Assembly: GCA_017463325.1 (NCBI GenBank)
Contig: JAFTPK010000006.1
Coordinates: 1 to 64,000 of the forward strand
Origin: Clostridia bacterium
Lineage (GTDB): Bacteria; Bacillota; Clostridia; Christensenellales; Borkfalkiaceae
Reading direction: 5' to 3'
DNA length: 64,000 nucleotides
The notes beneath the pieces were generated by a model. The model was not told the origin of the DNA. It searched no databases and worked only from the letters and a program-made list of their open reading frames with translations. Below, one piece after another: positions 45,237 through 53,509 of this stretch. The position numbers were made by a program, and so were the translations under genes. Within the stretch, counting starts at the first letter, position 1, and the number at the start of each line of letters is the position of its first letter.

Positions 45237-46331
45237 CTATTTCTTCTCCCTTTTTACGGCGCCGTTTTCAATCCGCATTTTATTCGCCTCCGCGCCGTAC
45301 AAAACGCGCTCGGCATGCGTACAGGTGAGCAGGGTTTGCAGCCCCGAAATGAGGCCTACAAGCTTTTTACGGCGAGGCAAATCAAGCTCGCTCATCACGT
45401 CGTCGAGAATGAGGACGGGATATTCCCCCGAAAGCTGTTTAAAAATCTCCACTTCCGCAAGCTTTACGGCAAGGGCTGCCGTACGAGTCTGTCCCTGCGA
45501 GGCGTAGCCCTTGGCGTCCACGCCCGCGATAAAGAAATCAACGTCGTCGCGGTGCGGCCCCACCGTCGTAAAGCCAAGGCGAAGATCCTTTTCATAGTTG
45601 TTGGAAAGCCGACGAAGCAGAATTTTTTCAATTTCCTTTTCATCACCCTCATAGCGTTTGTCGGGCTTTAATTCAAGCGTTTCGCCGCCGTCGGTAAGAT
45701 AGGCGTGCAGCTCCCCTGCAAGTGGGGAAAGCCGCTCCAAAAACTCCGCGCGTTTTTTGACGATCACCGCGGCGTATTTACAGAGCTGCTCGTCCCAAAC
45801 GGGCAGCGTGTCGAGCACCAACCCCACGTCCCTGTCTTTCAGCAGCGTATTTCTTTGGTCTAAAATTTTATTGTAGCGCAAAAGCGCGGTGTAATAAGCG
45901 GGAGAGGTTTGCGAAATGGAAATATTCATAAACCGCCGCCGTTCGTCGGGACCGTCCTGAATAAGACGCAGCTCGCCCGGGGAAAAGAATACGCTGCTCA
46001 AATGCCCCATCAAATCGGCATTTTTAGCAATTTTGCCGCCGTTAATACGGATCTCCCGTTTATTTTCGTAAATGTCGGCGGAAATGGTGAGCTTTCCGTA
46101 ACGGTTTTCCGCTTCGGCGACGATCTTCGCGCAGTCCGCGCCGATACGAATAAGCTGTTTGTCGTGACGGATACGCAAAGAAGCGCCCGTGCAAAGGTAA
46201 AATACCGCCTCCGCACAGTTGGTTTTGCCCTGTCCGTTCTTTCCAAAAAGCACGTTTAACCCGTCCGAGAAGTCAAATTCTTCCCGTTCGTAGTTCCTAA
46301 AATTTTGCAAGAATAATTTTTTTATCCGCAT
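45237..46331 (-). CDS. recF: DNA replication and repair protein RecF
   Basis: A 364-residue RecF: Walker A FGKNGQGKTNCAEAV (about residue 33), signature GYASQGQTRTAAL and Walker B VLILDDVMSELD. It loads RecA at single-strand gaps with RecO and RecR. It is divergent from dnaA, whereas recF usually lies downstream of dnaA-dnaN on the same strand. No dnaN is present. Promoter TTGTCT-N17-TATAAT shares its -10 with the putative dnaA promoter. Confidence 0.95.
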   Translation of the reverse strand: MRIKKLFLQNFRNYEREEFDFSDGLNVLFGKNGQGKTNCAEAVFYLCTGASLRIRHDKQLIRIGADCAKIVAEAENRYGKLTISADIYENKREIRINGGKIAKNADLMGHLSSVFFSPGELRLIQDGPDERRRFMNISISQTSPAYYTALLRYNKILDQRNTLLKDRDVGLVLDTLPVWDEQLCKYAAVIVKKRAEFLERLSPLAGELHAYLTDGGETLELKPDKRYEGDEKEIEKILLRRLSNNYEKDLRLGFTTVGPHRDDVDFFIAGVDAKGYASQGQTRTAALAVKLAEVEIFKQLSGEYPVLILDDVMSELDLPRRKKLVGLISGLQTLLTCTHAERVLYGAEANKMRIENGAVKREKK

Positions 46332-46460
46332 AATTCAAAAAAACCGACCAAAAATACTTTCTTTTCCTTGAAATTTGTATTATAATTATATCAAATAAAT
46401 TTAAAAAAGACAAAAGTTTTTCAAGCGTAAAGAAAAAATAATCGTAAGGCGGGCAGTAAA
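46332..46460. promoter_or_regulatory. recF-dnaA divergent intergenic region
   Basis: A 129-bp, very A/T-rich region. The minus-strand recF promoter is TTGTCT (46413-46408), 17 bases, TATAAT (46390-46385). The plus-strand TATAAT (46381-46386) overlaps it in the palindrome TATAATTATA, although its -35 (TTTCTT) is weak. I find no TTATCCACA box. One near match, TTATCCGCA, lies at the recF start (about 46322-46330). Confidence 0.55.
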
Positions 46461-47819
46461 ATGACTGAAAACACTCCTATTACCGAGGGAAAATCCCAAA
46501 TCGAGCTACTCTGGGAACGAATTTGCGAAAAGCTCTCCAAATCCATGAACCCCTTTTCCTATGAAACCACCATTCGCGGCGTCAGACCCGCCAAGGTGGT
46601 CAATCGGCTTTTAATCTTGGAGGCTACCACCGACATGGCGGCAAGCACCTTAAAAAAGAGTAGCTACGAGCTTATCCGCGACACCGTCGTTTCCTGCGGC
46701 GCGGGCTTTGGGCTTGTCGGCTTTGACGTGTACGTGGAGGGGAGCGACCTTTTTTCCCTGTCCGAAATCGAAGAGAGCAGCCCCTATCCCGTCGCGCCCA
46801 TCAATAAAAATTTCACCTTTGACTCTTTCGTTGTCGGGGCGGAAAACAAGCTCGTGTACGAGGCGGCGAAAACGGTGGCTGAAAATCCCGGGGCGATTTT
46901 CAATCCCTTATTCATCTATGGGGAATCGGGGTTGGGCAAGACCCACCTTATGCACGCGATCGCAAACCTGATTGCCGAACGCGCACCCGAGAAAAAGGTG
47001 CTCTACACCACCTGCGAAAATTTCTTAAACGAATTTATCGACTCCCTCTCCCAAAAGAACGGCGCGGGATTTAGAAACCACTACCGTAGCGTAGACGTAC
47101 TCATGATCGACGATATTCAGTTCTTAAAGGACAGAAAGGGTACGCAGGAGGAATTTTTCCATACCTTTAACGAGCTGACCTCGCAAAACAAACAGATCGT
47201 CCTTACCTCCGACCGTCACCCCAAGGAACTTGCTACCTTGGAGGAGCGTCTTCGCACCCGTTTTGCAGGGGGCATGATCGCGGATATTCAGCCTCCGCTC
47301 CCCGAAACCAAAATCGCCATCTTACAGCGTAAGGCGTTAGACAAGAAATACATTATAACGAATGACGTTTTGGAATTCCTCGCGCAGGATTCGGGGCACG
47401 ACGTAAGAACGCTTGAAGGACGGCTTACCAAGGTCATCTTCGCAAGCAAGCTACACGAAGAACCTATCACCTTGCGCCTTGCTCAGCGCGCCCTCAACGA
47501 GGCAGTCAGCGAAACGCAGGAGGAGGAAGAAATTACCCCTGAAACTATCATTAACGCCGCTTGCGCCTACTTCAAACAAAAACGGGAGGACGTCGTAGGC
47601 AAGAGCCGCAACGCCGATTTCGTGAAAGCGCGGCAAATTTGCGCTTATCTTATCTACGAACAGCTCTCCGTTCCTCTGGATACGATCGGACAAATCCTCG
47701 GCGGCAGAGATCATACCACGATCATGCACGCGCGTGACAAAATCGCTAAGCTGATCACCTTAAACAATCGTATCGCAAAAGAAGTGGATGACATTAAAAA
47801 TATTGTTTTGAAAAAATAA
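46461..47819 (+). CDS. dnaA: Chromosomal replication initiator DnaA
   Basis: A 452-residue DnaA. Domain I is at the N-terminus (QIELLWERICEKLSKSMNPF). The AAA+ domain has GESGLGKTHLMHAIAN (about residue 153) and VDVLMIDDIQFLKDRKGTQEEFF. Domain IV has GQILGGRDHTTIMHARDKI, which reads the DnaA box. It opens the replication origin. AGGCGGG lies before the ATG. It is followed by a large inverted repeat and mnmG instead of dnaN. Confidence 0.97.
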   Translation: MTENTPITEGKSQIELLWERICEKLSKSMNPFSYETTIRGVRPAKVVNRLLILEATTDMAASTLKKSSYELIRDTVVSCGAGFGLVGFDVYVEGSDLFSLSEIEESSPYPVAPINKNFTFDSFVVGAENKLVYEAAKTVAENPGAIFNPLFIYGESGLGKTHLMHAIANLIAERAPEKKVLYTTCENFLNEFIDSLSQKNGAGFRNHYRSVDVLMIDDIQFLKDRKGTQEEFFHTFNELTSQNKQIVLTSDRHPKELATLEERLRTRFAGGMIADIQPPLPETKIAILQRKALDKKYIITNDVLEFLAQDSGHDVRTLEGRLTKVIFASKLHEEPITLRLAQRALNEAVSETQEEEEITPETIINAACAYFKQKREDVVGKSRNADFVKARQICAYLIYEQLSVPLDTIGQILGGRDHTTIMHARDKIAKLITLNNRIAKEVDDIKNIVLKK

Positions 47820-47836
47820 GGCTGTGCCACAGAAAG

Positions 47837-47915
47837 CGGTTGATTAGCGATTTATCGCGGTTTAACGAGAAAAACGCGTAGAATTTCACAGCGTTTTTTC
47901 GTCAAAAATCAACCG
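47837..47915. repeat. Large inverted repeat between dnaA and mnmG
   Basis: CGGTTGATT (47837-47845) and AATCAACCG (47907-47915) are perfect inverted arms enclosing smaller hairpins: GCGATTTATCGC (47847-47858) and an AAAAACGC/GCGTTTTT stem. The whole region can fold into one cruciform or branched RNA. Confidence 0.7.
47869..47900 (+). terminator. Terminator after dnaA
   Basis: Plus strand AAAAACGC, a 13-base loop, GCGTTTTTT: an 8-bp stem ending in T, nested inside the larger inverted repeat. Confidence 0.6.
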
Positions 47916-47948
47916 AGTGATGTGACGGAGCCAAAAAAAGAAGGCACC

Positions 47949-49823
47949 ATGGACGTATTGAAAGGCACTTTTATCGAATATGAAGCGGACGCGGCAGTCG
48001 TCGGCGCGGGGCACGCAGGTTGCGAGGCCGCGCTTGCACTTGCCCGTACGGGAATAAAAACGGTACTGCTCACCTTAAACTTAGACAGTATCGGATTTAT
48101 GCCCTGCAATCCCTCGATCGGCGGCACAGCCAAGGGACATTTGGTACGCGAGATCGACGCTCTTGGCGGCGAAATGGGGATCAACGCGGACAAGACCGCT
48201 CTGCAAATTCGTATGCTCAACGTCGGCAAAGGCGCCGCCGTACAATCCTTACGCGCTCAATCCGATAAAAATGCCTATCATACGCAAATGAAAAAGGTGC
48301 TTGAAAGTACCGAAAATTTACAAATTTTACAAGGCGAAGCAACGGAAATCCTCGTGGAAAACGGGAGATGCGTCGGCGTAAAAACGCTGCATGGCGGCGT
48401 CGTTTTATGTAAAGCCGTAATCCTTTGTACAGGCGTTTATTTAAACAGCGAAACGATCACGGGTTCGGTCGTCAAAAAAGAGGGGCCGAACGGATTTTCC
48501 GCCGCGACTCACCTCACGCAAAATTTAATCGACCTCGGTTTTACTGTTCGCCGTTTCAAAACGGGTACGCCCGCAAGGCTTGACGGACGTACGGTGGAGT
48601 ACGAAAAATGCGAATTGCAGCAAGGCGATAACGGTATTTACCCCTTTTCCTTTATCAGCGAAAAAACGCCCGAAAACAAACTGCCCTGCTATTTGACCTA
48701 CACCAACCTGACCACCCACCAAATTATTTTGGAAAACCTTGACCGTTCCCCCTTGTATAACGGCGTCATTCAATCCACGGGGCCTCGTTATTGCCCCTCA
48801 ATCGAAACCAAGGTGGTCCGCTTTAAGGACAAAGAACGGCATCAAATCTTTTTAGAACCCGAGGGCGAGCATACCTTAGAAATCTATGCGCAAGGGCTTT
48901 CCACCTCCATGCCCCACGACGTGCAACGCGCCATGTATAACTCCATTGTAGGGCTTGAAAACGCAAAGATCGTGCGATATGGATACGCAATAGAGTACGA
49001 CTGTATTGACACCCTCGACGTGTTACCTACTCTTGAATTTAAAAAAGTCGAAGGGATTTATACGGCAGGTCAAATCAACGGCACCTCCGGCTACGAAGAG
49101 GCGGCGGCACAAGGCTTAATGGCAGGGCTTAACGCCTCCTTAAAGCTTCGCGGACTTCCTCCTTTTACCCTTCGCCGCGACGAGGCGTATATCGGGGTAC
49201 TGATTGACGACCTCGTTACGAAAGGCACGGACGAGCCATACCGTATGATGACCTCGCGCGCCGAGCACCGCATTACTCTCCGACAGGACAACGCCGATTT
49301 TCGCTTGACGGAAAAAGGGAAAGAAGTAGGCCTCGTGGACGAAAAACGGTATGCGATCTATCTAAAACGCAAAGCCGCCTACGAGCAGCTGCTCCTTGCC
49401 TTAGAACAGCGAGTGCCGCAAAAACAAGCCGCTCCGTTCCTAATGCGTCACGGTTACGACGCACCGAGCGGAAGCGTTTCCTATGCGGATATGATCAAAC
49501 GCTCTATCCCCTTACAGGAAATTATTGAGGAATTTGATTGTCTGCGGGAATATCCGAAAGACGTGTTGGAAACGGCGGAAATCACCGTCAAATACGAGGG
49601 ATATTTAAAGCGAGGAAACGAACAAATTGAAAAGGCGAAACGCCTTGAAAGCAAAATACTCCCGCCCGACATCAACTACTATGAAATCCAAGGCTTACGC
49701 TTAGAGGCAAGAGAAAAACTCGACCGCGTCCGTCCGTTCAACTTGGGACAAGCCGGGCGCATTTCAGGCGTTAATCCCGCGGATATTTCCGTATTGATGG
49801 TTTGGCTCTCTATGAATAAATAA
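47949..49823 (+). CDS. mnmG: tRNA U34 carboxymethylaminomethyl-modifying enzyme MnmG
   Basis: A 624-residue GidA/MnmG. The FAD-binding GAGHAGCEAALALA is near the N-terminus, followed by NPSIGGTAKGHLVREIDALGG and TGTPARLDGRT, with INGTSGYEEAAAQG in the second half. With MnmE (not in the window) it modifies U34 of tRNAs using glycine or ammonium and methylene-THF. I choose the ATG with AGAAGG upstream; a GTG nine codons earlier lies next to the inverted repeat. It ends at a terminator shared with the convergent glycosyltransferase. Confidence 0.95.
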   Translation: MDVLKGTFIEYEADAAVVGAGHAGCEAALALARTGIKTVLLTLNLDSIGFMPCNPSIGGTAKGHLVREIDALGGEMGINADKTALQIRMLNVGKGAAVQSLRAQSDKNAYHTQMKKVLESTENLQILQGEATEILVENGRCVGVKTLHGGVVLCKAVILCTGVYLNSETITGSVVKKEGPNGFSAATHLTQNLIDLGFTVRRFKTGTPARLDGRTVEYEKCELQQGDNGIYPFSFISEKTPENKLPCYLTYTNLTTHQIILENLDRSPLYNGVIQSTGPRYCPSIETKVVRFKDKERHQIFLEPEGEHTLEIYAQGLSTSMPHDVQRAMYNSIVGLENAKIVRYGYAIEYDCIDTLDVLPTLEFKKVEGIYTAGQINGTSGYEEAAAQGLMAGLNASLKLRGLPPFTLRRDEAYIGVLIDDLVTKGTDEPYRMMTSRAEHRITLRQDNADFRLTEKGKEVGLVDEKRYAIYLKRKAAYEQLLLALEQRVPQKQAAPFLMRHGYDAPSGSVSYADMIKRSIPLQEIIEEFDCLREYPKDVLETAEITVKYEGYLKRGNEQIEKAKRLESKILPPDINYYEIQGLRLEAREKLDRVRPFNLGQAGRISGVNPADISVLMVWLSMNK

Positions 49824-49829
49824 AGAACA

Positions 49830-49866
49830 AAAAAAGCACTCGTTCAAGACACGGGTGCTTCTTTTT
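49830..49866. terminator. Bidirectional terminator between mnmG and GT2
   Basis: AAAAAAGCAC-CGT and ACG-GTGCTT pair across a 7-base loop with A and T tracts on either side, serving convergent genes. Confidence 0.75.
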
Positions 49867-49869
49867 GAT

Positions 49870-50805
49870 TTATTTACGGTCGATATTCTTTTCGGAAACG
49901 ATATAAATCGGCCGTTTTTTCGTTTCGCGGAAAATTTTGGAAACGTATTGCCCTAACATACCAAGGCAGAAAAGCTGAATACCGCCGACAAACAGAATAA
50001 TACAAACGGTGCTCGGCCACCCTGCCACAGGATCGCCAAAACAAAGGGCGCGAATAAAAACGACCAACAACGCCACGAGGGACGCAAAGGTGAAAAACAA
50101 CCCGCTCCACGACGATATTTTTAAGGGCGCATCAGAGAAATTCGTGATCCCTTCCATAGAATAACGGAGTAGCTTCCAAAAGCTCCACTTGCTCTCCCCT
50201 GCCACTCTTTGCACGTTCTCGTATTCCAGCCAGTACGTTTTAAAGCCGATCCACCCGAAAATCCCTTTGGAAAAACGGTTGGTTTCGCTCATTTGTACCA
50301 CAGCGTCGATCATTTTACGGTTCATAAGCCGAAAATCCCGTGCGCCGTCTACAAGATCGACGTCGGAAATTTTTCCCATCAGCTTATAAAATCCGCGCGC
50401 AAAGAAGGAACGAATTTTCGGTTCTCCCTTACGAGTTACCCGACGCGTTGCCACGCTGTCGTATTCGCCGCCCTCCAAAATTTCGAGCATTTGTTTAAGC
50501 AATTCGGGTGGATCCTGCATATCCGCGTCCATAACAGCGGCATAATCCCCCGTCACGTTACAAAAGCCTGCGTACATGGCTGCCTCTTTTCCGAAATTTC
50601 GGGAGAATGAAAGGTATTTTACCCGCGGATCGCGCTCAGCATACGCTTTAACGAGAAACAGGGTCTTATCCGTCGAGCCGTCGTCGACAAAAAGGATCTC
50701 CGCTTGATACTCTTGCAGTTCTTCCAACGTCTTGCACACCGCCGCGTAGAACGTAGGGAGTGCCTCCTCCTCATTGTAACAGGGAATAATTAGAGAAAGT
50801 TTCAT
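49870..50805 (-). CDS. Family 2 glycosyltransferase with C-terminal membrane helices
   Basis: A 311-residue GT2 enzyme. SLIIPCYNEEEALP starts the GT-A fold, DADMQDPP holds the metal-binding DxD, and two helices (about residues 230-255 and 265-290) close the protein. This is the DPM1/GtrB/YkoT layout, where a sugar is moved from a nucleotide to undecaprenyl phosphate at the membrane. The sugar and acceptor are not predictable. It is a single gene between mnmG and pnp with terminators on both sides. Confidence 0.88.
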   Translation of the reverse strand: MKLSLIIPCYNEEEALPTFYAAVCKTLEELQEYQAEILFVDDGSTDKTLFLVKAYAERDPRVKYLSFSRNFGKEAAMYAGFCNVTGDYAAVMDADMQDPPELLKQMLEILEGGEYDSVATRRVTRKGEPKIRSFFARGFYKLMGKISDVDLVDGARDFRLMNRKMIDAVVQMSETNRFSKGIFGWIGFKTYWLEYENVQRVAGESKWSFWKLLRYSMEGITNFSDAPLKISSWSGLFFTFASLVALLVVFIRALCFGDPVAGWPSTVCIILFVGGIQLFCLGMLGQYVSKIFRETKKRPIYIVSEKNIDRK

Positions 50806-50821
50806 TATTTCACCTTTTTTG

Positions 50822-50857
50822 AAAATACGACCGACGGAAAAAGCCGTCGGTCGTATC
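50822..50857 (-). terminator. Terminator after pnp
   Basis: Minus strand ATACGACCGACGG, a 5-base loop, CCGTCGGTCGTAT, then T: a 13-bp stem. Confidence 0.88.
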
Positions 50858-50867
50858 CCTTTTCAAA

Positions 50868-52970
50868 TTAGCCTTCGTATTTTTCAAGCAGTTTCAGGTC
50901 GATACCCTTTTCACCGATCTTGATAATTTCCACTTTGACCTTATCGCCGATATTGAGAACGTCTTCCACTTGGTTGACCCTCTTTTCAGAGAGGCGAGAA
51001 ATGTGCACCATGCCGTCCTTGCCCGGAGCGATCTCTACGAACGCGCCCACCTTGGAAAGCACTCTCACAACCTCGCCGACGAACATATCGCCCACCTCGG
51101 GGTCGTGCGCAATGCTCTCAATGATCGCTTTTGCACGCTGTGCGCTTGCGACGTCGCCATAGCAAGCTACGCATACCGTACCGTCGTCCTCAATGTCAAT
51201 CTTCGTACCCGTCTGTTCAATGATCTTGTTGATAACCTTGCCCTGTTTACCGACAACGTCACCGATCTTTTCGGGGTTGATCTGGAAGGTAAGGATTTTA
51301 GGAGCATAGGGAGAAAGCTCTGCCGCGTATTCGGGGATACATTCAAGCATCTTGCCAAGGATATGGCGGCGCGCGTCTTGCGCCTGTGCAATCGCGTCGA
51401 GCATGATCTCTTCGGAAATCCCTTTAATTTTGATATCCATCTGAATTGCCGTAATACCCTTTTCGGTACCCGCCACCTTGAAGTCCATGTCGCCAAGGAA
51501 ATCTTCAAGGCCTTGAATATCGGTCATGATCACGTACTTACCCGTTTCAGGATCTTTAATAAGACCCATTGCGCAGCCTGCTACGGGAGCCTTGATGGGC
51601 ACGCCCGCATCCATAAGCGCCATCGTCGAGCCGCAAACGGAAGCCATTGAAGAGGAACCGTTGGAGGACATGATGTCCGATACCACACGGATTGCGTAAG
51701 GGAATTCGCTTGCGTCGGGAATAACGGGAACGAGTGCACGCTCTGCCAAAGCGCCGTGGCCGATTTCTCGACGGCCGGGGCTTCTCAACGCCTTCGCTTC
51801 GCCCGTACAGTAGCCGGGGAAGTTGTATTGATGCATATATCTCTTTTCTTCTTCCTCGTCAAGCCCTTCCATTCTCTGCGCTTCGCCGAGCATACCGAGA
51901 GTACAGGTGGTAAGCGCTTGCGTCTGACCACGGGTGAATACTGCCGAACCGTGTACGCGGGGAAGAACGCCGTGTTCACACCAAATAGGACGAACCTCTT
52001 TGAGCGTTCTGCCGTCGGGACGGATCCCCTTGTCAAAGATCTTCGCACGAACGATAGATTTTACGATATAGTACATGGAATCCTTGACTTCACGGAGCTG
52101 ATCGGGATAAATTTCCGCAAAATGTTCGAGAATTTCCGCCTCCGCTGCAGCTTGTCTATCCTGTCTTTCCTGACGGTCAAAGGTGTCAAGCGCCGCTTCG
52201 AGCTTCGCATAGCCGTATTCCTTTACCGCCGCGTCAAGCTCTTCGGGGATATGATAGAATTCCATTTCCATCTTAGGCTTGCCCGCAACCTTTGCGATCT
52301 CTTCCACAAACGCGCAGACCTTTTTAATCTCTTCATGACCGTACATAATCGCGCCGACCATTTCCGCGTCGGTAACCTCTTTCGCGCCCGCTTCGATCAT
52401 AAGGATCGCGTCCTTCGTACCCGCCAAAGAAAGGTGGATCGTGCTCTTTTCCTTTTCCTCAACGGTGGGGTTGATGATATATTTGCCGTCGATACAGCCG
52501 ACGATCACCGAACCCGTAGGTCCTGCCCAAGGAATATCGGAAATCGAAAGCGCGATCGAAGAACCGATCATAGCAATAGGCTCAGGCGCGATATCGGGAT
52601 CCACAGAAAGCGCGGTTGCCACAACGACGACGTCGTTAAAAATCCCTTTCGGGAACAGGGGACGAATAGGACGGTCGATCAAGCGGCTGACGAGGATCGC
52701 TTTGTCGGACGCTCTGCCCTCTCTCTTTTTAAAACCGCCGGGAATTTTCCCTACGGCGAACATTTTTTCTTCGTAGTCTACCGAAAGAGGGAAGAAGTCC
52801 ATGCCCTCTCTGGGTTTTTCCGCCATACATACGGTAACGTTTACCGCCGTGTCGCCGCAACGTACAAGACAGGCGCCGTTTGCCTGCTCCGCATACTTGC
52901 CGATCTCAACGGTAAGCTCTCTCCCCGCATAGTCCATTTTGAATACTTTTGCATTTTCTAAGTTTGGCAT
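50868..52970 (-). CDS. pnp: Polyribonucleotide nucleotidyltransferase (PNPase)
   Basis: A 700-residue PNPase with two RNase PH domains (the second with RREIGHGALAERAL), a KH domain (IGDVVGKQGKVINKIIEQTG) and a C-terminal S1 domain (GAFVEIAPGKDGMVHIS). It degrades RNA from the 3' end with phosphate. rpsO lies 171 bases upstream. The leader between them contains two or three short hairpins, as in other bacteria where pnp controls its own mRNA; that control is inferred. Confidence 0.97.
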   Translation of the reverse strand: MPNLENAKVFKMDYAGRELTVEIGKYAEQANGACLVRCGDTAVNVTVCMAEKPREGMDFFPLSVDYEEKMFAVGKIPGGFKKREGRASDKAILVSRLIDRPIRPLFPKGIFNDVVVVATALSVDPDIAPEPIAMIGSSIALSISDIPWAGPTGSVIVGCIDGKYIINPTVEEKEKSTIHLSLAGTKDAILMIEAGAKEVTDAEMVGAIMYGHEEIKKVCAFVEEIAKVAGKPKMEMEFYHIPEELDAAVKEYGYAKLEAALDTFDRQERQDRQAAAEAEILEHFAEIYPDQLREVKDSMYYIVKSIVRAKIFDKGIRPDGRTLKEVRPIWCEHGVLPRVHGSAVFTRGQTQALTTCTLGMLGEAQRMEGLDEEEEKRYMHQYNFPGYCTGEAKALRSPGRREIGHGALAERALVPVIPDASEFPYAIRVVSDIMSSNGSSSMASVCGSTMALMDAGVPIKAPVAGCAMGLIKDPETGKYVIMTDIQGLEDFLGDMDFKVAGTEKGITAIQMDIKIKGISEEIMLDAIAQAQDARRHILGKMLECIPEYAAELSPYAPKILTFQINPEKIGDVVGKQGKVINKIIEQTGTKIDIEDDGTVCVACYGDVASAQRAKAIIESIAHDPEVGDMFVGEVVRVLSKVGAFVEIAPGKDGMVHISRLSEKRVNQVEDVLNIGDKVKVEIIKIGEKGIDLKLLEKYEG

Positions 52971-53100
52971 TGTTCGTTTTTCTCCTTGTCAATTCTTTTT
53001 TTGTTCTTGGCCTTTCCCGTCGCCTTGGCGAAAAAGGTTTATCCGATAAAAAGGCGCGTTCTTCCCTGATGCCGCAAGAAATACGCCTCCCCTTATCGAC

Positions 53101-53133
53101 AAAAAAGGGCGAGTTAAAAACACCCGCCCTTTT
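53101..53133 (-). terminator. Terminator after rpsO
   Basis: Minus strand AAAAGGGCGGGTGT pairs with AC-TCGCCCTTTTTT across an A/T loop. It may allow partial readthrough into pnp, since no clear pnp promoter follows. Confidence 0.75.
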
Positions 53134-53141
53134 ATGCTTGC

Positions 53142-53396
53142 TTATTTTCTAAGACCCAACGCTTCGATAATGGCTCTGTATCTCATGATGTCTTTCTCTT
53201 TGAGATAATCAAGAAGACCACGGCGCTTACCTACCATCTTCAAAAGACCACGGCGGGAATGGTTGTCCTGCTTGTGTTCTTTCAAATGTTCGTTCAGGTG
53301 GTTGATTCTCTCCGTAAGGAGTGCAATCTGCACTTCGGGGGAACCCGTGTCGCCTTCGTGGGTTGCAAATTTTGCAATGATTTCGTTCTTTTCCAT
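53142..53396 (-). CDS. rpsO: 30S ribosomal protein S15
   Basis: An 84-residue S15. [22 protein letters not shown] and [22 protein letters not shown] are the rRNA-binding helices. It binds the central domain of 16S rRNA. A structured leader of ~85 bases precedes it, a common site of S15 autoregulation, but I cannot identify the motif class. The promoter is TTTACA-N17-TAAAAT. Confidence 0.97.
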   Translation of the reverse strand: MEKNEIIAKFATHEGDTGSPEVQIALLTERINHLNEHLKEHKQDNHSRRGLLKMVGKRRGLLDYLKEKDIMRYRAIIEALGLRK

Positions 53397-53480
53397 TTCT
53401 CTTTATCCTCCTATGGAATTTGTATCCCGTACCGCAAAGTCGTGCGTGGAGAATCGTCACGCCTTACAGCCGTTGTTATT

Positions 53481-53509
53481 ATTTTACCATAATCTTTTAT
53501 AAATGTAAA
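53481..53509 (-). promoter_or_regulatory. Promoter of rpsO
   Basis: Minus strand TTTACA (53509-53504), 17 bases, TAAAAT (53486-53481), about 85 bases before the start codon. Confidence 0.6.

Noticed and set aside
46322..46330. DnaA box at the recF start
   Set aside because: TTATCCGCA has one mismatch and stands alone inside coding sequence, so it does not support an origin.
51756..52961. 400-codon plus-strand ORF opposite pnp
   Set aside because: Antisense to a complete PNPase, with Arg/Phe/His-rich shadow composition and no ribosome binding site.
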